Source of the DNA: Leptospiraceae bacterium
GTDB taxonomy: Bacteria > Spirochaetota > Leptospiria > Leptospirales > Leptonemataceae
Direction of reading: 5' to 3'
Assembly (NCBI GenBank): GCA_025059995.1
Contig: JANXCF010000002.1
Coordinates: forward strand, 62,001 to 126,000
Length of the DNA: 64,000 nt
Shown: positions 18,123-28,122 of the stretch, one piece after another
Layout: each line of letters begins with the position of its first letter
Numbering within the stretch: the first letter of the stretch is position 1
The notes under the pieces: model-generated
The model's input: only the letters and a program-made list of their open reading frames with translations
The model's database searches: none
What the model was told of the DNA's origin: nothing
Position numbers and translations under genes: made by a program

Positions 18123-19745
18123 ATGAAGCTGAAACTCAAAAAATTGTTAGGATTAGCATTCGCTATCGCGGCTATCCCTTTGTATTCCCAAGAAGAGGGG
18201 ATTAAGTGGGGTGGATACGTCAAGGTTGATTGGTTTCAGGATTCACGAGCTGTAGTGGCTTCACGTGACGATATGTATATTTTCTATCCAGCGCCAAGAA
18301 GGCAAGTAACGGAAGCGCCTGCAGTGATAACAGATCCACAAGCTAAAGAACTCTACATTCTAAGTAACAATCAGGATCTTAATGCGGTTCCTCAAGCCCA
18401 TATCACAACAGTTCAATCTCGTGTGAATTTAACGGCCACAGGACCTACAGCATTTGGAGCGAAAACATCTGGTTTTATCGAAATAGACTTCTTCGGAACG
18501 GCAAACCATGAAGCATGGATGACACGTCTACGTCATGCACATATAACTCTAGACTGGGGTGCTACCAAACTAAATGCAGGTATGAACTGGCATCCTTTGT
18601 TCGTAGCTGGGTATAATCCAGATACTGTACAATTTTCACCATCACCATTTCACGTTTTGAACCGATCTCCATTAGTGCGTTTGACTCAAGATTTAGGAGG
18701 TGGACTAAACTTACATCTATTTGCTGTATATCGAGCTTATCATAGTGAATTCGCCGCACCGGCTACAAGTATTCCAGGAGCCGATGGAACCATTACACAA
18801 ACATGTACTGTCACGGGAGCACCAGGAGCGACTTGTTCTGTTTCACCAATACCTGTTTATTTAACCAGACCCAAACGTTTTGCAAGCCGACCTGATATTG
18901 ATATTCAGTTAGAATACAAATCTGACCTTTTCTCAGGGGGTATCACATTAGATTTCAACGAAATCAGACTTTATCCAACTGTAGTTTCATATGATGGCGT
19001 AACGAGAGATGTTCAAATTGGTAATAACAAAAACAAAGTAAACGGTTTTACATGGCAAATCTTTGGACGTATCAACTTCGATAAAGAAAACAATGGTCAA
19101 ATTCGTTTTGCTTATTTAAACGGAGAAAATACTTCACACCTTCTCATGATTGGTGGATATGCAGAAAAAAGAAATTTTCTTTTAGATAATTTGGGAGCAT
19201 TAGGAGTATCACCTAGTGATGCAGCATTGTTAAGAGCATTTACCCTAAAAGAATACACACCTGTTAAAATTGATGCTTATTGGATACAACCCATTTGGGG
19301 GAAAAGTATCGAATACAGTATTATCCTAGGAAAAACTGACAACAAAGGAACAAAGGATGACTCAGTAGGGGTAACAATAACGACTACGGGAACTCCGCCA
19401 ACACTAACAGCTAGTTTAGCAACTCCTTATTTCGCGAGAGGAACACCCACTCTAAAATCTGCAACATCTATCATACCACAAGTTCGATTCCGTTCAGGAA
19501 AAACATGGATTGGAGTTATGTATGGTATCTTTGAAGCAGAATACTTAGAAGATGACAAAGGATTTAGAACTATATATCAGCAAATCAAGAGAGATGCTGG
19601 TATTGCGACAGGTGATTATAGAGTGTTGAAATTAGATCAATTCTTTATCCCTGATCCTACAATCATTTCTACCAAAGGAGTTCCTCAAAGAACATACAAA
19701 GTGACAGATCGTAGAATCCAGGTATCGATACAGCATAATATTTAA
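18123..19745 (+). CDS. Outer-membrane porin linked to a sodium/solute symporter
   Basis: 540 residues with a clean signal peptide (about 1-22, ending LYS). A beta-barrel body follows: alternating strands, many aromatic girdle residues and a C-terminal strand ending in aliphatic residues (RRIQVSIQHNI). Segments such as WGGYVKVDWFQDSR and TRLRHAHITLDWGATKLNAG resemble channel proteins of the porin-like superfamily. A strong ribosome site and a hairpin terminator after the gene suggest high expression. The symporter subunits follow on the same strand, so the porin probably passes the same solute across the outer membrane. Confidence 0.75.
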   Translation: MKLKLKKLLGLAFAIAAIPLYSQEEGIKWGGYVKVDWFQDSRAVVASRDDMYIFYPAPRRQVTEAPAVITDPQAKELYILSNNQDLNAVPQAHITTVQSRVNLTATGPTAFGAKTSGFIEIDFFGTANHEAWMTRLRHAHITLDWGATKLNAGMNWHPLFVAGYNPDTVQFSPSPFHVLNRSPLVRLTQDLGGGLNLHLFAVYRAYHSEFAAPATSIPGADGTITQTCTVTGAPGATCSVSPIPVYLTRPKRFASRPDIDIQLEYKSDLFSGGITLDFNEIRLYPTVVSYDGVTRDVQIGNNKNKVNGFTWQIFGRINFDKENNGQIRFAYLNGENTSHLLMIGGYAEKRNFLLDNLGALGVSPSDAALLRAFTLKEYTPVKIDAYWIQPIWGKSIEYSIILGKTDNKGTKDDSVGVTITTTGTPPTLTASLATPYFARGTPTLKSATSIIPQVRFRSGKTWIGVMYGIFEAEYLEDDKGFRTIYQQIKRDAGIATGDYRVLKLDQFFIPDPTIISTKGVPQRTYKVTDRRIQVSIQHNI

Positions 19746-19751
19746 AGTTAA

Positions 19752-19775
19752 CGGGGGGGATCATCCCCCGCTTTT
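19752..19775 (+). terminator. Intrinsic terminator after the porin gene
   Basis: A G-run and C-run form a stem (CGGGGG pairing with CCCCCG around GGATCAT), followed by CTTTT. It lies six bases after the porin stop and 47 bases before the symporter small-subunit gene. Partial read-through would give abundant porin and less symporter from one promoter. Confidence 0.75.
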
Positions 19776-19822
19776 ACTATGTACTAATTTAACTCAAGCT
19801 TTATCAATAGGAGGATCCAAAA

Positions 19823-20086
19823 ATGGCAGTAAGTAAGGAAACAATTGATCAATATTGGAAAGAAAATGTGGTCCAGATGTGGATAGTGATGATCATCTGG
19901 TTTTTGGTTTCTTATGGCGCAGCGTTTTTTGCACCATCTTTGAATAAAATAACGTTTTTGGGCTTTCCATTGGGATATTATATGGGAGCTCAAGGTGCAA
20001 TCACGACTTTTGTGATCTTAAATTGGTATTACGCAACTAAAATGAGTAAGATTGAAGAAAAGTATGGATTAAGTGAGGAGGGCTAA
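19823..20086 (+). CDS. DUF4212 small subunit of sodium/solute symporter
   Basis: 87 residues, two transmembrane helices (about 15-38 and 48-70) with a charged C-terminus (KMSKIEEKYGL). This matches the DUF4212 protein that always precedes VC_2705-type SSS transporters. Its FLGFPLGYYMGAQGA loop is typical. It has ribosome site AGGAGG. The large-subunit ATG follows its stop by one base. It is probably an accessory membrane subunit needed for the transporter. Confidence 0.9.
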   Translation: MAVSKETIDQYWKENVVQMWIVMIIWFLVSYGAAFFAPSLNKITFLGFPLGYYMGAQGAITTFVILNWYYATKMSKIEEKYGLSEEG

Positions 20087-20087
20087 G

Positions 20088-22091
20088 ATGACAGTAAAAG
20101 ATCCATTTTATGAAAAACTGAAAAAAGTTTATGGAATATTTACGTTAGGCTTTCTAGGATTCATTATAGTCCTAGGAATAGCCGAATATTTTGGGTTAAA
20201 GAAAGAGTATATTGGTTACACTTACTTGTTCGGAACAATTTTGTTGTATGCCGTGATTGGAGTCATCTCTCGAACTAAAAAAGTAACTGAGTATTATGTA
20301 GCAGGACGAAGGGTTCCCGGAATTTTCAATGGAATGGCTACTGCGTCTGACTGGATGTCCGCTGCTTCTTTTATTGGGATGGCAGGGACTGTTTATGCTA
20401 TGGGATATGATGGTTTAGCCTTCATCATGGGTTGGACTGGTGGGTATGTTCTATTAGCTGTAATGATAGCACCATATTTGAGAAAATTCGGTGCTTATAC
20501 CATTCCAGATTTCTTGGATAGCCGATATGGGGGAAAAATTCCAAGACTCATAGGTATCATTTCCGCATTGATTGTATCTTTTACTTATTTAGTAGCACAA
20601 GTAACTGGAGTAGGAATCATTACATCTCGTTTCTTGGGATTCCCATTTGAGATTGGAGTATTTTTAGGTTTAGTAGGAATTTTAGTATGTTCTTTCTTGG
20701 GTGGAATGAGGGCTGTAACATGGACCCAAGTTGCCCAATATATCATTTTGATCATCGCTTATTTGATACCTGCGATCTTCATGTCCTATAAACAAACAGG
20801 CATACCTATACCACAATTAACATATGGTCAAGCTCTACAAAATATTGAACAAGCTCGTGCAAAATACCGTGAAGATGAAACTGAAAAACAGGTTCGAGAA
20901 ATCCTCAAGCAAAGAGCCGCTGACTTAGAAGCGAAAATCAAAGCATTACCAACTTCTTGGGAAGAAGGGAAAAAAGAACTCGAAGCTAAGTTGGCTGCTG
21001 CAACCGACGAACAAGAAAAAGCGAAAATCCAAGAACAATTAAATAAATACCCCAAATCACCTGAGGAAGCAAAGACCAAGTGGGAAGAAGCAATGAAAGA
21101 CGCTCGTGCGAGATCTGCACCGCCCAAATCTTACGTATCTCCACCTGCAAAAACAGTGGATTATGCTAACTTTATCATATTGACATTTGTATTGATGGTA
21201 GGAACAGCAGGATTACCTCATATCTTGATGAGATTTTATACAACTCCCACAGTTAGAGAAGCAAGATCCTCAGCAGGATGGGCATTGTTCTTCATATTCT
21301 TGCTTTACTTTACAGCTCCAGCGTACGCAGCATTCTATGGAAGTGAGTTGGTTTTGAGTATCGTTGGACAAGCAGTTAATGCTTTACCTGGTTGGGTACA
21401 AAGCTGGGGTAAAGTAGGATTGATCACTATTGCAGACGTAAATGGTGATGGAATCGTTCAATTTGCCGAAATACGAGTGCACCCTGACGCTATTGTATTA
21501 GCTACACCAGAGATTGCCGGTTTGCCTTATGTAATCGCAGGTTTAGTAGCAGCTGGTGGATTGGCAGCAGCGTTATCAACAGCTGATGGATTGTTGATCA
21601 CAATGTCTAATGCGATAGCACATGACCTATACTACAAAATTATCAATCCAAATGTTTCTCCAGATACAAGGGTAAAAATCGGAAAATCCTTGCTATTAGT
21701 GATAGCTGTTATTGGTGCTTATGTGGCAAGCTTCCGATTAGCAATTATCGTTGAGTTGGTTGCATGGGCATTCTCCTTGGCAGCTTCAACGTTCTTCCCA
21801 CAAGTTCTACTGGGTGTCTGGGATAGAAGAAATAACAAACAAGGTGCTATTGCCGGTATGATCGTTGGATTGTTAGTTTGTGGTTTCTACTTGATAGGAA
21901 GTAGGTTCTACGGATTAGATTGGTTTGGTATAAGAACCATTAACTCTGGTATTTTTGGAATGATTGCTAACTTTGTGGTTTCCATTGTAGTATCTCGTTT
22001 AACACCACCACCACCACAAGAAATCCAAGATTTCATCTATCATATCCGACATCCAAAAGGTGAAATTGCTTACAAAGACGTTGAAAATTAA
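20088..22091 (+). CDS. Sodium:solute symporter (SSS, VC_2705 subfamily) with hydrophilic insert and EF-hand-like loop
   Basis: 667 residues with about 13 transmembrane helices. SSS motifs include YYVAGRRVPGIFNGMATASDW near 70 and ALSTADGLLITMSNAIAHDL in the second half. VC_2705-type members are annotated as cation/acetate or organic-acid carriers. Two oddities: a Lys/Glu/Ala-rich, predicted coiled-coil insert of about 110 residues (238-350) between helices, and a loop DVNGDGIVQFAE that fits the 12-residue EF-hand calcium pattern. ATG 20088 follows GAGGAGGGCTAAG; GTG 20073 would overlap the small subunit. Confidence 0.88.
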   Translation: MTVKDPFYEKLKKVYGIFTLGFLGFIIVLGIAEYFGLKKEYIGYTYLFGTILLYAVIGVISRTKKVTEYYVAGRRVPGIFNGMATASDWMSAASFIGMAGTVYAMGYDGLAFIMGWTGGYVLLAVMIAPYLRKFGAYTIPDFLDSRYGGKIPRLIGIISALIVSFTYLVAQVTGVGIITSRFLGFPFEIGVFLGLVGILVCSFLGGMRAVTWTQVAQYIILIIAYLIPAIFMSYKQTGIPIPQLTYGQALQNIEQARAKYREDETEKQVREILKQRAADLEAKIKALPTSWEEGKKELEAKLAAATDEQEKAKIQEQLNKYPKSPEEAKTKWEEAMKDARARSAPPKSYVSPPAKTVDYANFIILTFVLMVGTAGLPHILMRFYTTPTVREARSSAGWALFFIFLLYFTAPAYAAFYGSELVLSIVGQAVNALPGWVQSWGKVGLITIADVNGDGIVQFAEIRVHPDAIVLATPEIAGLPYVIAGLVAAGGLAAALSTADGLLITMSNAIAHDLYYKIINPNVSPDTRVKIGKSLLLVIAVIGAYVASFRLAIIVELVAWAFSLAASTFFPQVLLGVWDRRNNKQGAIAGMIVGLLVCGFYLIGSRFYGLDWFGIRTINSGIFGMIANFVVSIVVSRLTPPPPQEIQDFIYHIRHPKGEIAYKDVEN

Positions 22092-22098
22092 TTAATTC

Positions 22099-22332
22099 AT
22101 GGAATATATAAAACTATTACTTAATTACACCCTATCTTTTTATATGTGGCTCGTGGTAGCACGAGCCATTATTTCTTTATTTACTGAAAATCCTCAAAAC
22201 GTGCTACTCAAAATGTTTTTTACAGTAACAGAACCTGTTTATAAACTATTTCAATTCTTACCATGCTGTAGAACATTCGTTATCATCATCACAATTTTGA
22301 TGTTAAGGCTAATTGTTATACTTTTTTTATAA
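22099..22332 (+). CDS. YggT-like small membrane protein
   Basis: 77 residues with two hydrophobic helices. The central pattern WLVVARAIISLFTENPQN, then VTEPVYKLF, matches YggT proteins (PF02325), which have two such segments; this one is at the single-unit end of the size range. It starts eight bases after the symporter and may be on the same transcript. Some YggT homologues sit near division genes; no such link is visible here. Confidence 0.5.
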   Translation: MEYIKLLLNYTLSFYMWLVVARAIISLFTENPQNVLLKMFFTVTEPVYKLFQFLPCCRTFVIIITILMLRLIVILFL

Positions 22333-22364
22333 ATAAAATTATATAACATACTTTGGTTCGAACT

Positions 22365-24341
22365 ATGGAGACGAAGCAAAATGTTTTTTTGAACATGAAT
22401 TGGTTTTATAAGTTCATTGCTATTCTACATGATATAATTTTTATCTCTGTGGTATATATTTTTTATAGAAAAAATCCTGATTTGTCATTAATAAATCTGT
22501 CGATAATCTTTTTTTCAGTAATTATAATGCTAATACTGAATTTATTCTTATGGGAGAAAACAAATTTCTTTCAAAAAGCGAAATACTTTGTATCTCCTAT
22601 TTTTGCTGTCTTTTTGTATTATTATGCAAATCCATTAGTATTGTATGGTTATATTTTTTTGAGCTTTTTTTTCTTAATTACTTTTGTAAAATCTAAGCTA
22701 TTTTTTTTAAATGTTTTTTTAAGTTTATCAATATTTGTGTTTAGTGCGTATACAACTGGAGAAGTTTATGCTAAGGATTTTGTCTTTTTTTGGGACATTG
22801 CAATATTACTCTTAGCAGCTGTGATAGGATACTTTTTGAATAACTTTTTTCAAAACTTAACATCGCAAAATAAAAAAAATGAAGAACTAATCGAAATCTT
22901 AAAGCAGGATTACAACAAATCACTTTTAGAATATAAAAATCTGAGTTCTGCTTCCGAACAGAATATGTTATACTATCAAAACGTCTCGAAGGATATTTCA
23001 AAAAATACGGATGACATATATAAAAATATCACTGAAATAAAAGACCGTTTGTTAGATCAATCGAAGAACATACAAAATCTAAATCAAACTATCAAAGAAT
23101 TATCAACTAGTATTAACAATACAACATATGAGATCTCAAAGATAGTTGAGTTCTCTGAAAAGTCAACAATAGCAGCTGAGAAAGGAAAAGAAGAAATAAA
23201 AAAGACAGCAAATTATTTAAGGAACTTATCCGAAATTGTCACGAAGACTTTAGATGCGACAAACCGATTAGTTCAGTCCATTCAGAAAATAAATAAAATA
23301 TTACGAACCATAGAGGAAATTGCAGACAAAACAAACTTATTATCATTGAATGCAGCAATCGAAGCGGCACGTTCAGGGGAAGCAGGGAAGGGTTTTGCTG
23401 TAGTTGCTGATGAAGTATCAAAACTAGCGGATAAAACACGAAGTGCAGTAAAAGAGATAAGTAATATGATCTATGAATTACATGAATTAAGTGATGAAAC
23501 ACTTAAGATAATATCAAGTGGTGGAAAGTTAGCAAACGAAGGAATCTTTATATCCATTAATTCTGAAAAACAAATAAACTTTATCATTGAACAAATACGT
23601 TTGGTAAATGAAAAAATACAAGGTATATCTGCAATTACAGAAGAACAAGCACAAAATATAGAAACTTTTGCAGTAAATCTAAACTATATTAGTAACTATA
23701 TTCAAGGTAATGAACAGAATGTAGAAGACATCTTGAAGACTTTAAAATATCTAAGGCAAGATGCGAAAGGGTTAAAAAAGACAGCTTCTGAATTTGAATT
23801 AACAGATGAAACTAAGCATGAAATTGAAAAGATTGGAGAAATTGTCAAGGAGTTCGCACAAGCATGTGCTAAAGTATTAGAAGACGGTGTGAACAAAAAA
23901 CTGATTTCTTTAGAAGACTTATTTGATCGAACTTATATTCCAATCCCTAATACGAACCCTCAGAAATTTCATACTAAATTTGATGCTTTCACAGATAAAT
24001 ATATTCAACCTGTGCAAGAAGAATTCTTACAGAGGCATCCTGCTTTTGTGTTTGCGATTCTCAATGATGATCATGGTTACGTTCCTACCCATAATTTAAA
24101 ATACTCAAAACCATTAACAGGTAATTATGAAATTGATTTAGTTAACAATCGAACCAAAAGGATTTTTGATGACACGACGGGACTCAAAGCAGTGACGAAC
24201 AAATCCAATCAATATCTTTTGCAATCCTATAGACGAGATACTGGAGAAATCATGCATGATATATCTTACCCAGTATATGTCTTTGGAAAACATTGGGGAG
24301 CTGTTCGAATAGGTTTTAAAATAGATTTGTTGAGAAAATAG
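22365..24341 (+). CDS. Methyl-accepting chemotaxis protein with membrane N-terminus and C-terminal HWG-type sensor domain
   Basis: About 658 residues. Four to six hydrophobic helices occupy about 10-165. A coiled-coil signalling domain follows, with the conserved hairpin tip near 320-350 ([20 protein letters not shown]). The C-terminal 145 residues form a separate ligand-binding-type domain: [29 protein letters not shown], and [11 protein letters not shown]. This C-terminal domain recurs in MCPs of other phyla. It is probably cytoplasmic and signals to CheA. No HAMP domain is visible. ATG 22365 is chosen over TTG 22353. Confidence 0.88.
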   Translation: METKQNVFLNMNWFYKFIAILHDIIFISVVYIFYRKNPDLSLINLSIIFFSVIIMLILNLFLWEKTNFFQKAKYFVSPIFAVFLYYYANPLVLYGYIFLSFFFLITFVKSKLFFLNVFLSLSIFVFSAYTTGEVYAKDFVFFWDIAILLLAAVIGYFLNNFFQNLTSQNKKNEELIEILKQDYNKSLLEYKNLSSASEQNMLYYQNVSKDISKNTDDIYKNITEIKDRLLDQSKNIQNLNQTIKELSTSINNTTYEISKIVEFSEKSTIAAEKGKEEIKKTANYLRNLSEIVTKTLDATNRLVQSIQKINKILRTIEEIADKTNLLSLNAAIEAARSGEAGKGFAVVADEVSKLADKTRSAVKEISNMIYELHELSDETLKIISSGGKLANEGIFISINSEKQINFIIEQIRLVNEKIQGISAITEEQAQNIETFAVNLNYISNYIQGNEQNVEDILKTLKYLRQDAKGLKKTASEFELTDETKHEIEKIGEIVKEFAQACAKVLEDGVNKKLISLEDLFDRTYIPIPNTNPQKFHTKFDAFTDKYIQPVQEEFLQRHPAFVFAILNDDHGYVPTHNLKYSKPLTGNYEIDLVNNRTKRIFDDTTGLKAVTNKSNQYLLQSYRRDTGEIMHDISYPVYVFGKHWGAVRIGFKIDLLRK

Positions 24342-24421
24342 TATAAAACTCTTTTAATCAATATTCGTTTTTAGGTGCAAAAAAGGATTGAGATTTTTCG
24401 AAAAAAGCAAAAATTAGAAAC

Positions 24422-25636
24422 ATGAATATTAAAAACTTTGGTATCATTACATCTGGTGGTGATGCAGGTGGTTTAAATGCTGTCATCAAAGGTGCAGCTC
24501 TGACCGCGTTGAAGTACGGTATCAAAACTTTTATCATCCCTAATGGATATGCGGGTTTGTATAATTTGGATAAATTCAATGAATTAGTAGAACTCACACC
24601 CGAACGATTGGAATTAGTGGATATAACTCTTGCGGGAAGTGAAGCTGGGAACTCTCGAGTCCAGATCAAAAAAATCAAAGATGATCAAAAATACGAAAAA
24701 ATCAAAGAAAACTTAAGGCGTTTTAATATCGATGCATTGCTAATCGCAGGTGGAGATGACACAGGTAGTGTCGTTGCAGACTTGGCGGATAAAGGGATTC
24801 CCTGTGTTCATATTCCCAAAACCATGGATCTTGATTTGATGACTTATAGTGTGGGAGGTGATAGCACCATCCATCGTATTGCTGAGTTTGCACGGGATTT
24901 GAGAACTACGGGAAGAACTCATAACCGTATCATTGTGATTGAGGTTTTTGGACGCTATGCAGGTCATACAGCATTTCGTGGGGGAATTGCTGGTGGAGCC
25001 GATGCAATCTTAATCCCAGAAATTCCTGTTGATTTTGACTATTTGTATGAATTCGTAAAAAAACGATTCATTGAACGAATTGAAAAAAGTGATGTAAAGG
25101 CAGGAACAGTGATTATTGTAGTTGCTGAAGGGCTCAAGGATGCTTCTGGGAAAGAGCTTGTGGATGAAAGTGCACCACCCGATTCTTTTGGACATAAAAA
25201 GCTCATGGGAGCTGGAAAATACGTAGTGAAGCAGATCGAAGACCGTATCAAAAAGGATCCCGAAATCAAAGAGTTTATGATTCGAACAGGTCAGTATGTA
25301 GAAGGAGTTTACGACATTCCAGAAGTTCGAGAAATCCGACCAAGCCATTTGGTCCGCTGTGGTTTTACGACTCCAATTGATGCAAATTTTGGACTCGAGG
25401 TTGGAGCTTCTGCTGTTCATCTCGCTTTAAATGGAATCTTCGGCGTGACTGTTGCTGGTTATTTGAATGGCAAGATTCAATACATGGATATCAAAGAATC
25501 CATCAAACAAAGACTTGTAGACGAAGAATCAGTGTTGATTTACGAGCAAATGGGATTTAACTTTGGACGAAAACCAAAAGAAAAAATCGAATTTACTTTC
25601 GAAAAAATTTCAGGTAAACCCATCCGCCCCTATTAG
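24422..25636 (+). CDS. pfp: 6-phosphofructokinase, predicted pyrophosphate-dependent
   Basis: 404 residues. The first loop is ITSGGDAGGLNAVI. Two positions separate ATP from PPi enzymes: GGDDT at 110-114 has Asp where ATP enzymes have Gly, and PKTMD at 132-136 has Lys where ATP enzymes have Gly. Both predict PPi as phosphoryl donor. The catalytic Asp136 is kept, but the usual TIDND reads TMDLD. It phosphorylates fructose 6-phosphate, reversibly if PPi-linked. ATG 24422 is the likely start and no operon partner is evident. Confidence 0.88.
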   Translation: MNIKNFGIITSGGDAGGLNAVIKGAALTALKYGIKTFIIPNGYAGLYNLDKFNELVELTPERLELVDITLAGSEAGNSRVQIKKIKDDQKYEKIKENLRRFNIDALLIAGGDDTGSVVADLADKGIPCVHIPKTMDLDLMTYSVGGDSTIHRIAEFARDLRTTGRTHNRIIVIEVFGRYAGHTAFRGGIAGGADAILIPEIPVDFDYLYEFVKKRFIERIEKSDVKAGTVIIVVAEGLKDASGKELVDESAPPDSFGHKKLMGAGKYVVKQIEDRIKKDPEIKEFMIRTGQYVEGVYDIPEVREIRPSHLVRCGFTTPIDANFGLEVGASAVHLALNGIFGVTVAGYLNGKIQYMDIKESIKQRLVDEESVLIYEQMGFNFGRKPKEKIEFTFEKISGKPIRPY

Positions 25637-25661
25637 TTTTTTTGTATTCCAATCCCGTAAT

Positions 25662-25684
25662 GCCGCAGAGATTATATCTGCGGC
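25662..25684. repeat. Perfect hairpin after the phosphofructokinase gene
   Basis: GCCGCAGA and TCTGCGGC flank a 7-base loop, giving an 8-bp perfect stem 26 bases after the pfp stop. There is no strong T tract after it, so it may be a weak terminator or a stabilising 3' end. Confidence 0.45.
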
Positions 25685-25745
25685 TATGTATCCCTTTCAA
25701 TTAAAATTTTCAATGGATGGCATTTTATAAAGAAATTGGATTGGA

Positions 25746-26220
25746 ATGGAAATCAACAGAATTGATTTTGAAGCTGCATACGAAAGATTGCTTAGAGAAA
25801 AAGCCATTCAAAATACCTAATATGCGTTAGAAATCCTCAAAAAGCTGGATGATAAAAGTGTTAATATTTTCGGATACACCTTGTAATCTCTCTGGGGAAA
25901 AATATTTAACCTGCAGGCGTGGAAAAATTATCTGAATGTTATAAGGTTCATGGGATCAAATACAAGATATTCATGAATTCAATCGAGCTTGGATGTAGAG
26001 TGCGTAAGGGTTTTAAAAGACACGGTATCTGGATTTCGGGAACATTGCATAATCATCCTTCTGTGGGTGTAATATGAGAGAATTGAAACTCTGGATTATC
26101 AATGATATTATTTGGTTTGAGCCAAATGCTCCCTTTGTTGCAAAAAAATCGATTTGTCCCTCAACTGAGTTGATATGGGTAGCTAGGAAATCGAAGAAAT
26201 ACTACTTTAATTATGACTTG
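25746..26220 (+). pseudogene. Decayed site-specific DNA methyltransferase
   Basis: Reading three frames recovers an N6-adenine/N4-cytosine methyltransferase. ATG 25746 gives MEINRIDFEAAYERLLREKA, then ALEILKKLDDKSVN. A shift gives DTPCNLSGE, a mutated DPPYNLSG catalytic motif, then KGSWDQ-like, IQDIHEFNRAW, VRVLKDT, SGTLHNHPSVGV, LWIINDIIWFEPNAP, CPSTELIWVARKSKK and YYFNYDL. At least three frameshifts and several stops interrupt it, and the C-terminal SAM motif is gone. No restriction endonuclease remnant is seen. The organism may once have carried this as an orphan or restriction-modification enzyme. Confidence 0.85.
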
Positions 26221-26559
26221 TAGGGATTAACCTTCGAATGCATTGAAAAAGCGATAATATAGTGCAAGAAATCTCAAAATAGAATTTCGAATCAAGGGAA
26301 TGGACCTTATGAAACTTTATCAAAAAGTTGAAGGAATTTTGTTATAATTTAGAAGTTTAATTTCGAAAAATCAAAGTTCGTTATTTTTGTGAAAATTATT
26401 GAGTATTGTAGCATGATGTAATTTAACACAATCAAAAAAAATCAACGTTTGCATAAAAAAAGTGTGGAACTTCATAATAATTTTCGTTTTCTTAATAGAA
26501 ACTAAAAAAAATTTGGAAAAATATTTTTATGTTTAGATAGAATAAAATGGAGGGGTTGA
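26221..26559 (+). promoter_or_regulatory. Upstream region of guaB
   Basis: About 340 bases with no recognisable gene. AT-rich sequence includes candidate promoter elements near 26450 (TTGCAT followed by TAATTTT-like sequence), but none is convincing. AATGGAGGGGTTGA just before 26560 is a strong ribosome site for guaB. The missing end of the methyltransferase relic is not found here. Confidence 0.3.
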
Positions 26560-28122
26560 ATGATAATAACGAAAATCCATGAAAGAGAGTATGAAACGAA
26601 ATGGGAAGAAGAAATCCATGATGGTTTTTCTGCGGAAGAAATTTTTAGTAATTTTGAAGGTATCACCTATAAAGATTTGATCATTTTGCCCGGTTATATT
26701 GATTTTAGTCCCAATGAAGTCAGTTTAGAAACTCAGTTGACAAGAAACATTAAAATCCAAAGACCTCTGATTTCATCACCTATGGATACAGTGACAGAAG
26801 ACAAGATGGCTATTGCCTTAGCCCTTTTAGGTGGTATCGGAATCATCCATTACAATAATACTCCTGAAGAACAAGCGGAATTGGTGCAAAAAGTCAAGCG
26901 TTTCAAAAATGGATTTATTACAGATCCGATTGTGCTTTCGCCGGAGCATACCATCGCAGATGTTTACGCCATTAAGCAAAAATACGGATTTTCAGGGATT
27001 CCCATCACTGAAGATGGAACCAGAAATGGGAAGCTCATAGGGATTGTAACAAATCGGGATATTGATTTGGAAAAAGATACCTCCATCAAGCTCAAAGAAG
27101 TCATGACCACTGATCTCATTGTTGCAAAAGAAGGCTTGTCTTTAGCAGAGGCAAACGAAATCCTCAAACGCTCCAAAAAAGGAAAGCTTCCGATTGTTAA
27201 CGAAAATGGTCAGTTAGTAGCTTTAATTTGTCGAAGTGATATTAAAAAACATCGAGAGTTCCCCTTTGCCTCAAAAGATGCAAACAAACGTTTGATGGTA
27301 GGAGCGGCTATTTCCACAAGACCCGAGTCTAAGGAGCGGTTGCGACTTCTTGTGGAAGCAGGTGTGGACGTTGTTGTGATTGATTCTGCTCAAGGAAATT
27401 CTGTGTATCAAGTAGAGATGATCAAATATATCAAGAAAAGATATCCTGATTTAGATGTGATTGCAGGGAATGTGGTAACTCAAGAACAAAGTTATAATTT
27501 AATCCAAGCAGGTGCTGATGCTTTACGAGTGGGAATGGGACCAGGTTCTATTTGTATAACTCAAGATACTATGGCTGTGGGGAGAGCTCAAGCAACAGCT
27601 GTTTACAAAACCGCTAAGTTTGCTCGTAAATATGGAATCCCCGTGATTGCTGATGGAGGAATTACGAACATAGGAGATATAGCGATTGCTTTGGCAATCG
27701 GAGCTTCTACAACAATGATGGGTTCATTATTTGCAGGAACTCACGAAGCACCAGGGGAGTATTTCTACGAAAATGGAGTAAAGGTAAAAAAATATCGAGG
27801 CATGGCTTCTTTTGAGGCAATGAAGGCGGGTGGTGCAAAACGCTATTTTTCGGATGATCAAGAAATCAAAGTCGCACAAGGGGTCTCTGGAACTGTAGTA
27901 GATAAAGGTTCTATGTTTGAGTTTGTTCCTTATTTAGTGCAGGGGCTCAAATTGAGTTTTCAAGACATGGGAGTGCGATCCATCCCTGAACTTCATGAAA
28001 AAATGTATGCAGGAAAAATCCGATTTGAACGACGAACTCTCAGTGCTCAAGTTCAAGGAAGCGTTCACGGCTTATTTAGTTATCAATATCCCGTTTTTGG
28101 AACTTCAGAAAGTAAAAAATGA
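26560..28122 (+). CDS. guaB: Inosine-5'-monophosphate dehydrogenase
   Basis: 520 residues. Two CBS domains are inserted at about 125-240 in the TIM barrel. The active-site loop GPGSICIT contains the catalytic Cys near 332, and GMGS-like phosphate-binding (MMGSLFAGT) and [10 protein letters not shown] flap segments follow. It oxidises IMP to XMP for GTP synthesis with NAD. The protein has a slightly long N-terminus (about 30 residues before FEGITYKDL). The next gene overlaps the stop as ATGATGA. Confidence 0.96.
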   Translation: MIITKIHEREYETKWEEEIHDGFSAEEIFSNFEGITYKDLIILPGYIDFSPNEVSLETQLTRNIKIQRPLISSPMDTVTEDKMAIALALLGGIGIIHYNNTPEEQAELVQKVKRFKNGFITDPIVLSPEHTIADVYAIKQKYGFSGIPITEDGTRNGKLIGIVTNRDIDLEKDTSIKLKEVMTTDLIVAKEGLSLAEANEILKRSKKGKLPIVNENGQLVALICRSDIKKHREFPFASKDANKRLMVGAAISTRPESKERLRLLVEAGVDVVVIDSAQGNSVYQVEMIKYIKKRYPDLDVIAGNVVTQEQSYNLIQAGADALRVGMGPGSICITQDTMAVGRAQATAVYKTAKFARKYGIPVIADGGITNIGDIAIALAIGASTTMMGSLFAGTHEAPGEYFYENGVKVKKYRGMASFEAMKAGGAKRYFSDDQEIKVAQGVSGTVVDKGSMFEFVPYLVQGLKLSFQDMGVRSIPELHEKMYAGKIRFERRTLSAQVQGSVHGLFSYQYPVFGTSESKK

